From: Lycium barbarum
Taxonomy: Eukaryota; Streptophyta; Magnoliopsida; Solanales; Solanaceae
Direction: 5' to 3'
NCBI RefSeq assembly: GCF_019175385.1
Contig: NC_083341.1
Coordinates: 22,638,203-22,702,202 of the forward strand
DNA length: 64,000 nt
Part shown: piece by piece, positions 11,206 to 24,792 of the stretch
Position numbering within the stretch: the stretch's first letter is position 1
Layout of the letters: the number at the start of each line of letters is the position of its first letter
Program-made: the position numbers and the translations under genes
The notes under the pieces: model-generated
The model's input: the letters and a program-made list of their open reading frames with translations, nothing else
Told to the model about the DNA's origin: nothing
Databases searched by the model: none

Positions 11206-11600
11206 ATTCTCACTCCATAACTTTCACACACTCTCTCACTCTAAAAAAAAATTCTCACTCCATAACTTTCACACACTCTCTCACTCTAAAAAAATTCTCA
11301 AAATCTGAAATCAGTTTGCATTTGCTCGTGTGAAATTGTTTAGGTATATTGTTTCTCAAAACTTTGATTGTTTTCCCTAATTTTGATTGTTTAGGTAGAT
11401 CGATTAATGTGTATTTGCTCGTGGGAAATGGCCTTTTAATTTTGATTGTTTTCCCTAATTCTCAAAACGAACGAATAATTTTGAAATCTGCTAAACAATC
11501 AGTTTGCATTTGCTCGTGTGAAATCTGCTAACTTGTTTTCTAGGGTTTTAATTTTGATTGTTTTCCCTAATGTTCTAATTTTAGTTCTAATTTTGATTGT
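11206..11600 (+). repeat. short tandem duplications in the transposase leader
   Basis: A roughly 44-bp unit (ATTCTCACTCCATAAC...CTCACTCTAAAAAAA) occurs twice in tandem at about 11206-11293. Beyond it TTTTGATTGTTTTCCCTAA occurs several times between 11362 and 11570, and CAGTTTGCATTTGCTCGTGT occurs at 11312 and 11500. These lie between the left terminus and the transposase start and may be promoter or untranslated leader. Confidence 0.7.
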
Positions 11601-11907
11601 TTTCACTCGATTCATGCATGGCCAAATTGGGACTGAGTTGGTAAAATTGGTGGAAAATTATTTTCTGTCAACACTCGATTGGCGGAAAACTTTAAATTAA
11701 GATAACTGTCAAGGAAATTTTGGTAGAAAACTGTTTTTCTTCTGGAAATTTCAATCTCTGTGATTTTTAAGGTTCTAACTGTTATAATGTAGTAACATTT
11801 TGAGTATTTTCATACATGTGATTGAATTTGTGCTAGCTGAATTGTTTGAACATTTGTCAAGGAAATCCGATTTTAAGTTTGAATATTTAATCTCTCCTTT
11901 ATTTAGG

Positions 11908-14900
11908 ATGGATAAGAGTTGGATACTGAAGCCTCGTACTACACTTGAGTATAAGAAAGGGCTACAAATATTTTTAGACTTTGCATTTTCTAATGTGTCA
12001 TTTGATAATAGGATTAAGTGTCCTTGTTCTAGTTGTGGGTTTAGACTATATCAGACAAGAGCAGAGGTGTTCGATCATCTGTTGTTCAGCCCTTTTCCGA
12101 CAGGTTACACTGTTTGGTTATTACATGGTGAGAAGGATGTAGGAGAAACTTCAACCACTAGACATGAAAGTCAACATATTAACGCTCGTGATAATCCAAT
12201 GCAAGACATGGTTAATGATGTTTTCAATTTCTATGGACAACCTGCAAACCAAGAACATGACACATCGCATGGACCAGTAACCGAAGGCGAAAATGACATG
12301 TTGCCTTTATCTGATGGTCCAAATGATAAAGCTAAAGAGTTTTATGAGTTAATGAGGGATGGGGAACAAGAACTTTATCAAGGGTGTGTGAAGTACTCAA
12401 AGTTGTCTTTTCTAGTGAGACTTTATCACATTAAGTGCATGTGTGGGATGAGTGATAAGGCCATGACGATGATAATAGAGTTGTTACATGATGCCTTTGA
12501 GAATGCAAAGATCCCCAAGTCATTCTATGAGGCCAAGAAGACTATTAAAAAACTTGGTCTTAGTTATAAGAAAATACATACATGTCCAAATGATTGCATG
12601 TTATATAGGGGAGAAGATAAAGAAAGACAAGAATGCAAGCGATGTGGCACATCTAGATGGAAGGTTAATGCTAAGAAAAATTTTTCCAGTGATCTTGAAG
12701 CAAATAAAAAAAAAGACACTGCAACCTGCAAAAGTTCTTCGTTATTTTCCTCTAATTCCATGACTGCAAAGGTTGTTCATGTCTAGTAAGACGTCTACTG
12801 ATATGAGATGGCATAGTGTTGATTGCCATAAGGATGGCTTATTGAGGCATCCAAGAGATGCTGAAGCATTTAAATTTTTTGACTTCACATTTCCTGAATT
12901 TTCTCAAGATCCACGTAATGTTCGTCTTGCCTTAGCGAGTGGTGGGTTCAATCCTTTTGGACATATGAGCGCTAATCATAGCATTTGGCCAGTGGTTCTC
13001 ATTCCGTACAACACCCCTCCTTGGGTATGCATGAAACAGTCTAACTTCATTCTCTCAATGATAATTCCAGGTAAGAGAATGTCAGGGAATGATATTGATG
13101 TTTACTTATAACCTTTGATTGATGAATTGAAGGAGTTGTGGGATGGTGTTCAGACCTTTGGTGCTTTGTCAACTGAAACTTTCAAAATGAGAGCAGCATT
13201 GATGTGGACAATTAGTGATTTTCCAGGATATGGTATTTTGTCTGGGTGGAGCACGTATGGTAAGTTTGCTTGTCCCACGTGTAATATCGATACCATACCC
13301 TGTCGACTTCAACATAGTAGAAAATGGTGCTTTATGGGCCATCGTCGGTTTCTAAATGCTAGTCACAAGTTTAGATTGGCCAAGGTCCGATTTGATGGTA
13401 CAGTTGACAAATGAAATCCACCTGTACAGTTATCAGGCTCAGACATTTCAAGACAAGTTGAGAATCTGCATGTTTCCTTTGGAAAAACGCCAATAATTGA
13501 AGTTAATAGGAAAAAAAGAAGACGTGGGAAACAGAATATCCAAAGTGATTATCCACAGTGGAAAAAAAAAGTATATTCTTTGAACTTCCGTATTGGGAGT
13601 TTAACTCATTGCGTCACAATCTTGATGTAATGCATATTGAGAAAAATGTGTGTGACAATGTGATAAATACTTTGCTCAATGAAATTGGAAAGTCAAATGA
13701 TCACGTTAATGCTCGAAAAGACCTACAATCAATGGGCATAAAATCTGATCTTTGGCCTGATGAGCATAGAGGTTATCCCTCTGCTATTTTTACTATGACA
13801 AATGAACAGAAAGACATTTTTTAAGGACTTTAATGAATGTGGTTGTTCCAGATGGTTACTCAAGCAATATCTTGAGATGTGTTGATGTGAAGCAACGAAG
13901 ATTATTTGGGTTGAAAAGTCATGATTGCCACATTCTTATGCAGCAACTATTGCCGATAGCGTTGAGGAATGCATTACATGGCTTAGTGTCTGCAGTTTTA
14001 GCTGATCTTTCATCATTTTTTCGGCAGTTATGTTCTAAAGTGTTGAATCCCATGGACCTTGATAACCTCCAGAATCAAATCACTCTCACTTTGTGTCATT
14101 TAGAAATGATATTTCCTCCATCTTTCTTTACTGTCATGGTTCACTTAGTTGTTCATTTAGTTGATGAAGTGAGACATGGTGGCCCGGTACATTATCGATG
14201 GATGTATCCTATTGAAAGGTAACCTTATTTTGCTAAGTTGTTTATCCACTTTGTTTAGCTAAATAAGTTGCATTGTCTAAATCAGTAATTGTTTAATCAC
14301 ACAGGTTCTTGGGGCATTTGAAGTCTTTTGTACGTAATATGGCGCAACCTGAAGGCTCAATTGCTGAAGGTTATTTGGTAGATGAAATTTTAACATTCTG
14401 CTCAAGATATTTTGAAGATGTTAAGACAAGAATGAATAGGCCGAGGCGTGTGGATGATAAACCTGATGATGTTGGATATCATGAAAAGGAAACTATGTTC
14501 CCAAAAATTGGCAAATCAGTAGCGAGTTCATATTTTAAGCTACCACCAATGCAGAAGCAACAAGCACATCGTCATGTGTTAATTAATTGTCCAGCAGTTG
14601 ACCCATTTATCCAGTAAGTAAATTATAAAAAAATTATTTGGTCTGTTCAAGTCTTAGTTTTCTTGATTTTTGGCTTTGATTTCTCTCTGCTCATTATTTT
14701 CTTATCACTGATTCTTATAGCTGCTGTTGCTGCTAACTGTTTTTCCTACCCACTCATTACTGTTGCTTTGATTTGTGCTATTTAATTCACCGGAAATTAA
14801 TCAAACTAACCGGCTAATTACAGAAGTGCGATTACAATTGTACTCCATATTTTGTTAACTTATTTTCTACACAGGGAATTTAGGACAGAAACAAAGAGAA

Positions 14901-15699
14901 GGTTAAGGAGTCGAACTCGATCGGAATCTACGATAGATAAAATTGTGCACAAAGAATTTGTTTCCTGGTTTCAAAAGCGAGTAAGTGAAAGTTATGTCAT
15001 ATTTTCTTCCTACTTTGGAGATTTAATCAATTATGAATTTATATGGCTCATTCTCAATGTCAGATTTTGAATGACGTCAACGAGCATTCCAGGGAACTTA
15101 GGTGGCTTGCAGTTGGACCACATGAAGAAGCTAAGAGATTTACTTCATACAATGTCAATGGATTCAAATTTAGAACTCTATCACGAGAGCAGGGGCTGAA
15201 AACTCAAAACTGTGGAGTATTTAGTACATTTGATACTAGAAGTTATGCAAGCAACCGTGATAACAATATGGTAGTTGGAGGTGTTCCATATTACGAAAAA
15301 TTGGTGGACATAATAGAATTGAACTACAATGGTCAATTTACAGTTACCTTGTTCAAGTGTCAATGGGCTAATACCACTACTGATAAAGGCATAAAAAAAG
15401 ATGAGTTGGGATTTACGAGTGTTAATTTTTCCCGTTTGATACATTTTGGTGATCGGGAAGAGCATGAGCCATATATATTGGCATCACAAGCCCAACTTGT
15501 ATATTATGTTGATGATGAAAAGGAAAAACAATGGAGTGTTGTTGTTCATCTAAAACCAAGAGACTTGTATGACATGGGAGAAGAAACAGAAGAAGAGTTC
15601 ATTTATGATATCATTTCTTCTTCACAAGAAGATCTGGGTAGTCGGTTTCCTAATGGCGATCAAGATTTACGATTGACAAGGGATGAAAATAGAAGATGA
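11908..15699 (+). pseudogene. TNP2-type CACTA transposase, decayed, four-exon model
   Basis: Encodes the En/Spm-family transposase that cuts and joins the element ends. I start it at 11908 (MDKSWILKPR), the usual start; upstream codons in frame are leader. Domains in order: Transpos_assoc zinc-binding region (about 11914-12130, CPCSSCGF), TNP2 core (about 12390-13800, including ASHSIWPVVLIPYN-like and LRHNLDVMHIEKNV motifs), DUF4218 (about 13990-14330, VHLVDE and HYRWMYPIER) and DUF4216 (about 15200-15420). Introns with GT/AG ends: 14219-14304, 14614-14874, 14981-15063. Lesions: frameshift at the A-run 12706-12714, TGA at 12761-12763, TAA at 13109-13111, TGA at 13412-13414, frameshift at the A-run 13562-13570, and another near 13825-13832. 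The protein cannot be made intact, while the rest aligns well with the family as I know it. Decay looks moderate. Confidence 0.92.
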
Positions 15700-15932
15700 A
15701 GATAAATATTATTTAGAAATATGATTACCAGATTTTAAAAGTTTTAAATGAACACTGCTTCATCCAAACTGGTTGTTGCACATTTAATTAGAGTTCCTCT
15801 ACCTGTATAACAGACTTCTATCTGGACACTTGATGTTAATTTTGACTTCAATTTTCTCTATTAAAGCCTCTGCTTTTTAATTGGTTGTTGCTAAAATTAT
15901 GTGTTACTAACTTTCTACCTATATTTGCAGCA

Positions 15933-18900
15933 ATGGCTAGGCCAAGAAGGTTCAAGGCTACACCACTTGATACAGAGATCACTTCTGCAAATTCTCATGA
16001 GGTTAGGTGTAAACGCTTTAAGGTTGCACCACCTGAAGCTAGTTCTGCATCACAAACTTTGTCTAATGGTAGTGATCATGTTAGCATGCCACCGACACAT
16101 GGGCCTGAGCATGCTTCATCTGAATCTGATTCATCGGATGATGATGATGTCCCTCCTACTTCTAGTGAGACTACTGCAAGTAAGAAGAAGAGATATTGGA
16201 TTGGCAGTCTTATTGGTAAGCATCATTATTACTCTTGTACTTTCGATTTGCTTGACAACGATATTATTTAAAATATAACCATTTTTGTTCTAGATGAGGG
16301 TGGTACCATTACAGAAGGAAGACTGAAGCTGCGAGATATTTGGTCACTTCCTACGGGTAAAAGAATTATCATCCTGTGCAATGAGCTTGGCCAACCAATA
16401 GATGATGTAGGTGGTCTCTTGGGTGGCTTCATGGGAGATTTAGGGTTTGACTTTTCTAAATTTCCTATGTGTTACAAGTCATGGCGTAAGGTTCCAGTTA
16501 ACTACAAGAATAGCGTATATGACGACATTATACAGGTGCACTATTATTATATTTTTGTATTTTTCTGTTGAAATATGGAATGTCTGAATAGAAAATTGAT
16601 ATCGTCTTACATTTTCGATACTGCGGTAACTAAATGAACCCAAGTTCTCTTCGCTCAATGTTTCAAATATTAGATTATAGAATTCAGAAACAGTTTTATT
16701 TGAGTCCACAAGGAAGTGGAAAAAGATCTGCTTGTATGATATACTTGGAAATTGTTTAACTTGGCACTGCTGTGTATAGACAGTGGATCTTGATATGCTG
16801 CTTTAGAAAAAGAATGTGAAGTTGTTCAATGTCATGTAGTAAATATGGATCATGATTTCTGCATGTTTTTCCTGTGACTTCACTATTGCTCTATCTCCTC
16901 CATCAAGTGCTTGACTCTGTGTCTTTCATTTTAATCCTATTCCATAAACATGAAAGTTGAGAAATTTTAAGGTATATACATGTGCAGCTCTAACGTAACT
17001 TCTATATTCAAACAAAATAAGATTGATACCAAACTCCTGATATTGTCCATATATTATCTTTTTTTTCCCATATATTATCCTGTGTTTGTTGTTCTGGAAA
17101 CATATTAACATCCTTTATTGACTGAATTTGTTTTCAAGTTTTTTCTAAAAGATAGTGTGGATGATCCTCCCAATTATCTATGAACAACATCGTAAATAAG
17201 TACGCCAATTAAAGATAAATACAATGTTAGAGAGATACATGATAAATCAAGGAGCACCCAAACATGAAGATAGATGTCTAACTTGTTTAATGATATCTTG
17301 TCTCATGCAGAAGAAGATTCTTGTGGAGGATGGTCGATTAAGAGACTATATGATGAAGAGTATTGGAAAGACATGGAAAAATACTAGATGTTCTCTCTAT
17401 CATCGCTTTTATAAAGAGTCACTGACTTTTGAGGAAAATGTTGCAAGACGTCCTGGTGGAATTGATCTTGACTAGTGGACATGGTTTCTTCAATACCGCA
17501 AGGATAAGAAAACACAAGTAACATATTATTTGGTGGGTTCTTTAAGCTTCAAATCTCAAACTAATAGAGCTTTGCAAATGGTTTTAAGAGCCAAATAGAG
17601 CTGAGTTCCCCCTCAATTACCTGGATTAGCTAATTTATTTACTTCAGCTTGTAAATAGAACACTATTGTTAGAAGAGAACATATCTCTGATTTAAACTGT
17701 TTTAGTTACCTATTTTTAGAAGAGAGCACTATTTTCTCTGATGCTTGCCGTTTTCTAATCTTTATTATATACCTTAGCAACTGATTTTTAAAGTCTGTTT
17801 ACTATTTTAAAAAAATTCAACTATGGCTTTTATTAATTCTTGGTTAATGCAAGTGCAGAAGATGTGCAAGCAGAATGCTGAAAATCGACGGAAGCAAACT
17901 TACACACACACTAATGATTCAAAAAGCTTACCTAGGAGAAAGGCTGAAGAGGTTTGTCAATTAAAAAGCTCAAGTTATTTGTTTCCTGTTCTTCAAATTT
18001 TTCATGGTCTTATAGTTTTAAATATATGATTGTGGTCATAATAATGTAGGAGCGTAAACGTGGGAGACCAATGAGTAGAGGAGAGTTGTGGCCTTTGACT
18101 CACAAACGAAAAGACTAGACATATATGAATGAAGCAGCCAAGCTTATTGGTGTAAGCAATAATTGATCAATTTTCTTTATATACCTAAAATAAAAATTCT
18201 TATTTAATGGTTGATACTAAATTTATGTAGGAGCAAATAGAGAGGATTGAAAGTCAGGATGGCGTGTCAAAGAAAATTTCAGAATTTGATTCACTTGCAC
18301 AAGTGTTAGGAAAGGAACACGCTGGTCGGGTTCGAGGAGTGGGTTTTGGGCCGACACCTACTCAAGTGTTTGGCCAAACAGCCTATCAATTTAATGGTGT
18401 ATCTTCAACACAAGCTAATCGAGATCATGAAATGGAGGAGATGAAGTTGAAGATGCAGGAGCTTCAATCAGTGGTCGAAAGTGAGAGATCTAGAAGGCGA
18501 GCTCTTGAGAACTTTCTAACAAGATATATAGTCCAACAAGGAATGGAATTGCCGGCTGAGTTGACTGATATGGGTAGTGCTGCGACGGTATGTTTTACCT
18601 TCTCTCTCTGTCTATCTCACTCTCTATCTCTATCTCACTCTCTGTTTTGGAATCAAGATTAGTTTTTGGGTGCTGAAATGTGGTGGTTTTTATCTTTATC
18701 TGCTTTTTGGCCTTCCTTAAACTGATGGATTTTTGGTAGCAATACATATTTTTTTTGTTTCCAAGCACAGGGAAGGGAGACTTTTCATGTAAAGCTTGTG
18801 CTACTGTTTTTTTTTTTCCTTTTCATTTCATTGTTTTAGTCTTATAACCACCCACTAATTTTTAAGAGAAAAAAGATGGCATACTTTTTCCTACATGGTT

Positions 18901-19957
18901 TCTATCTTTTCCATTTTTGGTAATGAGTTTGTGGCAATGTTGGGCATAATCAGAAGAATAAAAGGGGGTTCGTTTATAGGACTATAATGCAGGTTTCCAT
19001 TTTTGTTAGTTGCTCTTTATGGTGTAGATTATAGTAGTAGGAAGGTTCTTGGTATTTATCATATGGAAACAGCTTACCACAAGAGATAGTTGGCTGCTCT
19101 ACCAGCACAGCCTGATTGAAATTCCATGTCAGCCTAATGGAGAGTCCATGCTGTGAATATATCTTGACTTTTGTTGGCTTTAAAGAAAAAGATTCCCTTG
19201 TAGGTCACAGTAGTCATAACTTTAATCAACAAAGTATTTAGTATGCTTTTGGTTCACACTCAAACTTCGTAGATGGTCTGGTATTCCACCAATTAGTAAT
19301 CCAAGATTACCAAGGCATGTAGTCTAGTGGTATCTCACATAAAAATTCCAGAAGAAATTTACAGCACGATATTTAGTTTCCTGCTTATTGGCATAGGCAT
19401 TTTTCATTGTTAAGACACTAGTTTGAACTACTCAAATGTTTCTTTGCATCGATGCAGAGAACTTTGTGCTTGTGGAAATTTGATTTTTCTAGTTTTTTGG
19501 CAAATTCTAATGACCAACATCTAGAATCTAGCTGTAAATTTGTTTATGTCAGATGAACGTTATGTAATATCTATAATCAACAAAATCTTCTACCAGAAAG
19601 ACTCGTGAAAGCTTCATTATTTTTCCCAAAGTTTAATTAGCATTGATCTTGCGGTATGCGTTAATGGCCAAAAATATTTAGTAGTATTTCTCTATGAAGT
19701 TAATTTCTCCAAGTTCGATGAAATCCCAATGGGGCTGTTGTTTGAAGAAAGACTAATAGGTTTCTTCATGTTGGAATCCTTCTACACAATACTTGAATAA
19801 ATTCTCCTCAAGAGAAAAGTCTTAAACTTTGTGGTACTCAAGTAGTAGGTTATTCTTTATCTGAAAAGTGTTATTCCTTATTGTTCTTATTTGTTTTTTA
19901 TGTTTATATTTTCAGGCTTCAAACAGGCCAAGACCATCTTCCTCATCCAAATTTTGA
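15933..19957 (+). pseudogene. TNPA-type second CACTA gene (plant transposase Ptta/En/Spm), decayed
   Basis: Encodes the accessory DNA-binding protein of CACTA elements. Exons with GT/AG borders and matching phases: 15933-16215 (MARPRR..., acidic serine/aspartate run, lysine-rich patch), 16294-16535 (GQPIDDVGGLLGGFMGDLG..., the Transposase_24 region), 17311-17517, 17859-17951, 18050-18151 (ERKRGRPMSRGELW), 18231-18587 (coiled-coil region starting HEMEEMKLKM) and 19916-19957 (serine-rich tail, stop TGA). In-frame stops occur at 17473-17475 (TAG before WTWFLQY) and at 18117-18119 (TAG after HKRKD). The intron at 16536-17310 may hide another small exon. Two stops break an otherwise open reading frame, so it is probably inactive. 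Confidence 0.85.
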
Positions 19958-20645
19958 AACCCACCGCGATGCTAATCATGCTATGTTCAACCTGGATTTA
20001 GCTTGTGATGAATTCCAGTTCTAATTTTGTTAGCAATGAACTTTGTTTTTCTGGAACTGTGGATTTTGCACCAGTTTATCAGATTTTGGGTCTTATAGTT
20101 GGACAAATAGAAATTGTTCTGTGAAGAATTCTCCAAATTGGAGCTATGTTGCTTTGTTTTTGAACCTATTATTCTAGTTATTTGAGGGTTTTTTGTCCAT
20201 GTGCCTTTGTATTTAGTAGTGCAAATTGTTTTGTTCAGAATTCTCTAAAGTACTTTTTCTATAGAATTGCTACGTTGTTATAGGTTGGAATATGTAAAAA
20301 TATTGGGCAAATTCTACAGAAAAATGTTGTCAAACCGCCACAAATTGAATTGGAAAATGCTGCTATTGTATTTTTATTTTTATAGGTCAAACTGCTGTAA
20401 AAATGAATATAAACCGTCGAGAATCTTACATCAGTTACAAACCGCTGCTAAACCAAACCAAACCGCTGTTGTTTAGTAATTTGTTGCGGTTATTCCAGTG
20501 GTTCATCTAAATCGCCGGAAAAAAGTTTTATGACCCCATATCAGGCGACAGATCTAAACTGCTGCTAATTTTATACTACGATAGTTTGAACCGTCGCAAA
20601 ATAGAGGAACAAACTGCTGGGAAAAAGTTTTTTCCTGTAGTGAAC

Positions 20646-21130
20646 ACATGCACTAAAATTGTTATTTTTCCAATATATATAATATATAGCATATGTAACC
20701 TAACAGTTTCCTTTGCCTTGTTTTCTTAGGAGGCTTCAAGTAGTGTTGTATGAGTCGACTTAGCCTTTCTACTAGTAGTATCAATCAATTACCCAAATTT
20801 AAGGGACTTTAGCCCGCAAACCTCAGCTTTAGCCTTAGCTTAGTCTACGTCGCTACACATGCACATGTAGTTGCATGGTAATGAACACAATTATCTGAAT
20901 GCCAATCTGATCGTCACAAAGAACTTCCAAAAATAAATCACATAACATTTATAGCTCAAAATATCTATTTTTATCACATCATGGTGATGTTCATAGCCAA
21001 TCTAAGTCATTCGAATGAAGTCAAATGCAAAATATTTCTCAAATCCATGACAAAGCATTTATTGAATGAGAAATAACTTTAGAGTAATCAAGCAAGTGCT
21101 ATTCCAAGTTTTAGTTTGGTTTTGTTTTTG
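20646..21130. other. intergenic stretch between CACTA and LINE-like sequence
   Basis: AT-rich sequence with no gene recognised. It ends in a T-rich tract (21120-21165) that looks like a poly(A) tail on the minus strand. Confidence 0.5.
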
Positions 21131-21460
21131 TTTTTTTTTTTTAATTTTAATTTTTTTATTGTTTTAAGCCGGCCATCCTCTAATCAATGATCATAGAATG
21201 CTGGGGGTTTGGCATGACCCCTACCTTGTATATTTCATAAAACCAACAATAGAAATGGAGGGGTACAAGGACTAAGACCTCCAGAAATACATAAGGTTGA
21301 GCGAACAACATGTCAAGAAATAACTTGAAGGGGACAAACAACTCATTGTACAAAATATGAAGCCCTTCATGTTTATGTAGAAGATTCTAACTAACAAGAA
21401 AAATAGCTTTATCCGCTTTGCTCCTTAGGCTTGGAAGCTGCCAAATATCCATGTAGAATG
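21125..21460 (-). mobile_element. possible L1-type LINE 3' end, split by the Ogre element
   Basis: On the minus strand this runs from a region of possible coding origin into an untranslated stretch (motif near 21184-21260) and ends in a long A/T-rich tail (plus-strand T-runs at 21120-21165). Interruption at 21460 and resumption at 38639 is shown by the Ogre target duplication GAATG. The LINE assignment is by layout and a vague likeness of the 3' part, with no conserved reverse transcriptase motif visible. Confidence 0.35.
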
Positions 21461-21731
21461 TGTTGACACCCAATTTTGTCCCGCCTCTCCTCCAAAATAT
21501 ATATTTGCGCTTCTAATATTTTAAATAAAAAATAATAATAATAATAATATATATTATGTTTACTATAGTTATTAGTCCCTATCAATAACAGCGTTTCATT
21601 ATTCTGTTGCAACTATTATTATTATCACTATTATTATTATTATTAATAATAATTACTATTATTATTATTATTCTTAAATTACCATTATTACTAATTGTCA
21701 TTAATTATTATTATTTTTGTTATTTCAATTT

Positions 21732-21804
<73 letters not shown>

Positions 21805-24792
21805 TAATCATTATTATCAGCGTTATTTGTTATCAATTTATTAATCATCATTATCATCGTTATTTTCATTATTAATTATTATCATTATTTTATCAATAAT
21901 TGTTATCTATTATTATTATTATCATCATTATCTCTCTTATTATTATCATCATTATTATTTTATTATTACCCCTATTATTGTTAATTTATTATCATTTTTG
22001 TTATTTTCAATAATTGTTATTTATTATTTATTATTAATTACTATCATCTTTATTAGCTTTATTAATTATTATCATTTTTTATTATCAATATTTGTTATTT
22101 ACTATTGTTATTATATCTATTATTGTTTTTTATCACCATTTATCATCAACGTTGTCATTATTACCATTATCATTATTGTTATTAACAGTATCACTACCGC
22201 TATTTATTTGCTGCTGTTATTTAGTATTATTGAACTGGCATTTATCGACATTTTATCAATTCCCGCGTACGCATCGCATTTTATTTTTTTCGCACATTTA
22301 AAATGATAGCTTTATTTATTGTTAAAATATTATTGCGCGGTCTTTGCGACATGATATAACTTTATTATCCGGGTCTTTTACAATTACACATTTTTTCGTA
22401 CCAGGTGATATTCTGGCACCCTTAGTACATCGTTAATCAAAATGGGTCTTTTATTCAAATTTAGAGGCCAAACTATTTCTTGCACTTAGTCCGTATATTG
22501 ACTTACCGGACCCCAAACCAAAGTCCGATTAATTCCTAATATTTTTTGGACTAGACCATACTTTTTATCTCAATTTTTAGATCAGTCCATGTTTAATTTA
22601 ATAGTCCGTTCTTTGAAATACCCAGTCTAAAATTTGACCCGGTCCACAAATGGACCGGGTCCAATTCATTTCTCAGCAAAATAAGGGAAACGTTCCCTTA
22701 TCTTCATTTCCGCCCCCTTTTTCCTTTCTCCTTCATCTCCGCCTCCCTTCACCCCCAAAAAAAACCCTAGCCGCCTCTTCTCCTTTCCCGCTCCCTCGCC
22801 GCCGCTCCCACTTCCCCCCCTTTTCCTCCTTCTTCTCCGCTTCCTCCACTTGTCCCTGTTCCCCGCTTGTCCCCCACTCTTCTCTCTCTCCCGCTCCTCC
22901 CTCTTTCTTCAACGCCAAAAGAGCAAAAACCCTATAAATAGTGGTTAGTTGAATTGCAAAAGGGGAGGTTTTTTGGAGTCACGAAATTCCCCAAGAATTA
23001 GAGCTGGAATAGAAAGCCCCCTTGAAAATCAAGTTCCGAAACGAGTTTTCTTTTGTTTTCTTCGAAATCCCAAAAAATCTCTAAAATACAAGTCCTTTTA
23101 GCCGCGTAGAATTCCTTAAAATCAGTTTCTTTAGCAGCCGAAATCTTGTTCTAATATTGGGTCAAAATACTAGATCCAATTTGCATTTGCTTGTCTTGTC
23201 GTCGCTGTGAATTCGAGCACCGCGAGCTCGGATTTGATAATATTCGAGTGTGAATCGGAGACCCCGCGCCTCACTTCGCTGCACCCGAAGCAGGTAATTC
23301 CCCTTTTCATCTATTTTTTTGCATTTTTCTCGTTTCTTTAGTTGCTATGTGTTAGCTTAAATTTGCCATTTTTTTTTGTGATTAAGGATGTTCATGTGAT
23401 GAGTTAATTAGCTAAATATTTTTTTTTTCGGTGTTAGTTCATTTTACTGTTTCTGTGTGATTTGTGTACGTAGTCTAAACATATGTATATGTGTTAGAAT
23501 AGTTGGTCCGTGTTGAGTCGTATTCGTGTTCAATCTTGATTTTAGATTGAAAAGGAGTAAATATTATATGAATCAATTTAACTAGTAACTTAATTAGTGA
23601 TTATGTGAACTAATTTAATAGTGGTGATTAGTTTGTTGTTGCATTCATTGGACAGTATACTATGTTTAGTCTGCTCGTATAAACATGCTTTAGAAGTCAT
23701 TTGGTCTAGGCTGTTTATGCTGGGTGTGCACTATATATATTGGTCGTGTTCTAGTTAATCATGATTTACAGGTTGTTTTTGTTAGAATTGATTAAGTAGG
23801 CGGATTTAGATGTTGTTTGATCAAGCGAGCTAGTAAGGATTTCAATATGTTGTATTAAATGTTCAGGATGTCTGGCATAATACCATGGCTTCTTAAAGTT
23901 GATTATGCCATAGTTGCTGTGCTGATTGTTATTTCCCTTAGATAAGAGCTGATGGTATATTGTGCACCAAAGAGTCTGTTCATTTGTACCTAATTAATCT
24001 GTTACTTTTCTTAGAACAATAATAGCTTTGTCATAATCGGATGCTAATCTTTATCTCTTTTCCCCTTTCTCTTACATGTACACATCGGAGCAAACGGAGT
24101 CTTAATTCGGGACTTTATCAAAATAAAGTCTCAAGATGAGACTCGGCACACCCATCCATAGAGTCATCTCGTGTCGCAATTCTTAAATCACCTCGGGCAG
24201 GCGAAACTCGTCAGAGATCTCCTGCAACATTTTATTCTCTTTTTCTTATCATTCATTTCCTCTCATCCATCTTTATGATTGCTAATTTGTCTGTGTTTTG
24301 GATTGTGTGCAGTTTAAAATTAGGTGGAGAACCTACGATTCATGTAGGATTAGAAAGGGGTAGATTCTATCATTTAGGATTACCGCTCTGAACATTAAGT
24401 ACTTAGTTTCACCATATAGAGTGCATCATTCACATAATAGTATTTTAAATTTTGTTAATTATAAGTTATCCTTTTTCTTTTTATTTTTTCAAGGCTATTT
24501 TCTTAAATTTTAAATCTTAATTAATTAACCTAAGTTTGGCCGGATAACCATATTTAATGGATTCTAAAGGATGCCTAACCCCTTCCCTTTAGAATGATAT
24601 AGAACCCTTACCCAGAATCACATTGGTTAAGCAGACCATTAACGGAGGTTTAGTTTTAACTTTACCTTAGTTAATGATTAGGTGTCCTAATTCACCGTAA
24701 AATCAATTAGGTGGCGACTCTTTAATCGAAGCAATACAGGAATCTCCAATATGTTGTACTTCGTTTCAACCCGGTTAAAATGGGGTATAACA
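21461..24792 (+). mobile_element. 5' LTR of the Ogre-type element
   Basis: Starts TGTTGACACCC, ends GGGGTATAACA. Contains an ATT-rich domain (about 21537-22220) with an uninterrupted (ATT)n run near 21735-21802, a pyrimidine-rich block (about 22690-22920) and a TATA box CTATAAATAG at about 22932-22941, so transcription should start near 22965. Open frames made of tyrosine or leucine repeats are microsatellite artefacts. Confidence 0.95.

Larger units (their letters stand above)
10899..20642 (+). mobile_element. complete CACTA (En/Spm) DNA transposon, 9744 bp
   Basis: The ends are CACTACAAAAAAAGCGGG at 10899 and, inverted, ...TTTTTTCCTGTAGTG ending at 20642. The 3-bp target duplication AAC is perfect (10896-10898 and 20643-20645). 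Subterminal zones at about 10910-11115 and 20325-20625 carry many copies of motifs such as GGCGGTTT, CAGTTTAGC, CTGCTG and AACCGCTG/AACCGTCG in both orientations, the kind of site bound by TNPA proteins. Inside are two plus-strand gene remnants in the usual order: a TNP2-type transposase (11908-15699) and a TNPA-type gene (15933-19957). The termini and duplication are intact, so the element might still be mobilised in trans, although its transposase is broken. Confidence 0.95.

Noticed and set aside
21607..21807. Open frames rich in tyrosine or leucine in the LTRs (also 35453-35641)
   Set aside because: Translation of an ATT microsatellite.
22650..22937. Proline/serine-rich frame in the Ogre LTR (also 36490-36789)
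   Set aside because: Pyrimidine-rich promoter block just before the TATA box; no homologous protein recognised.
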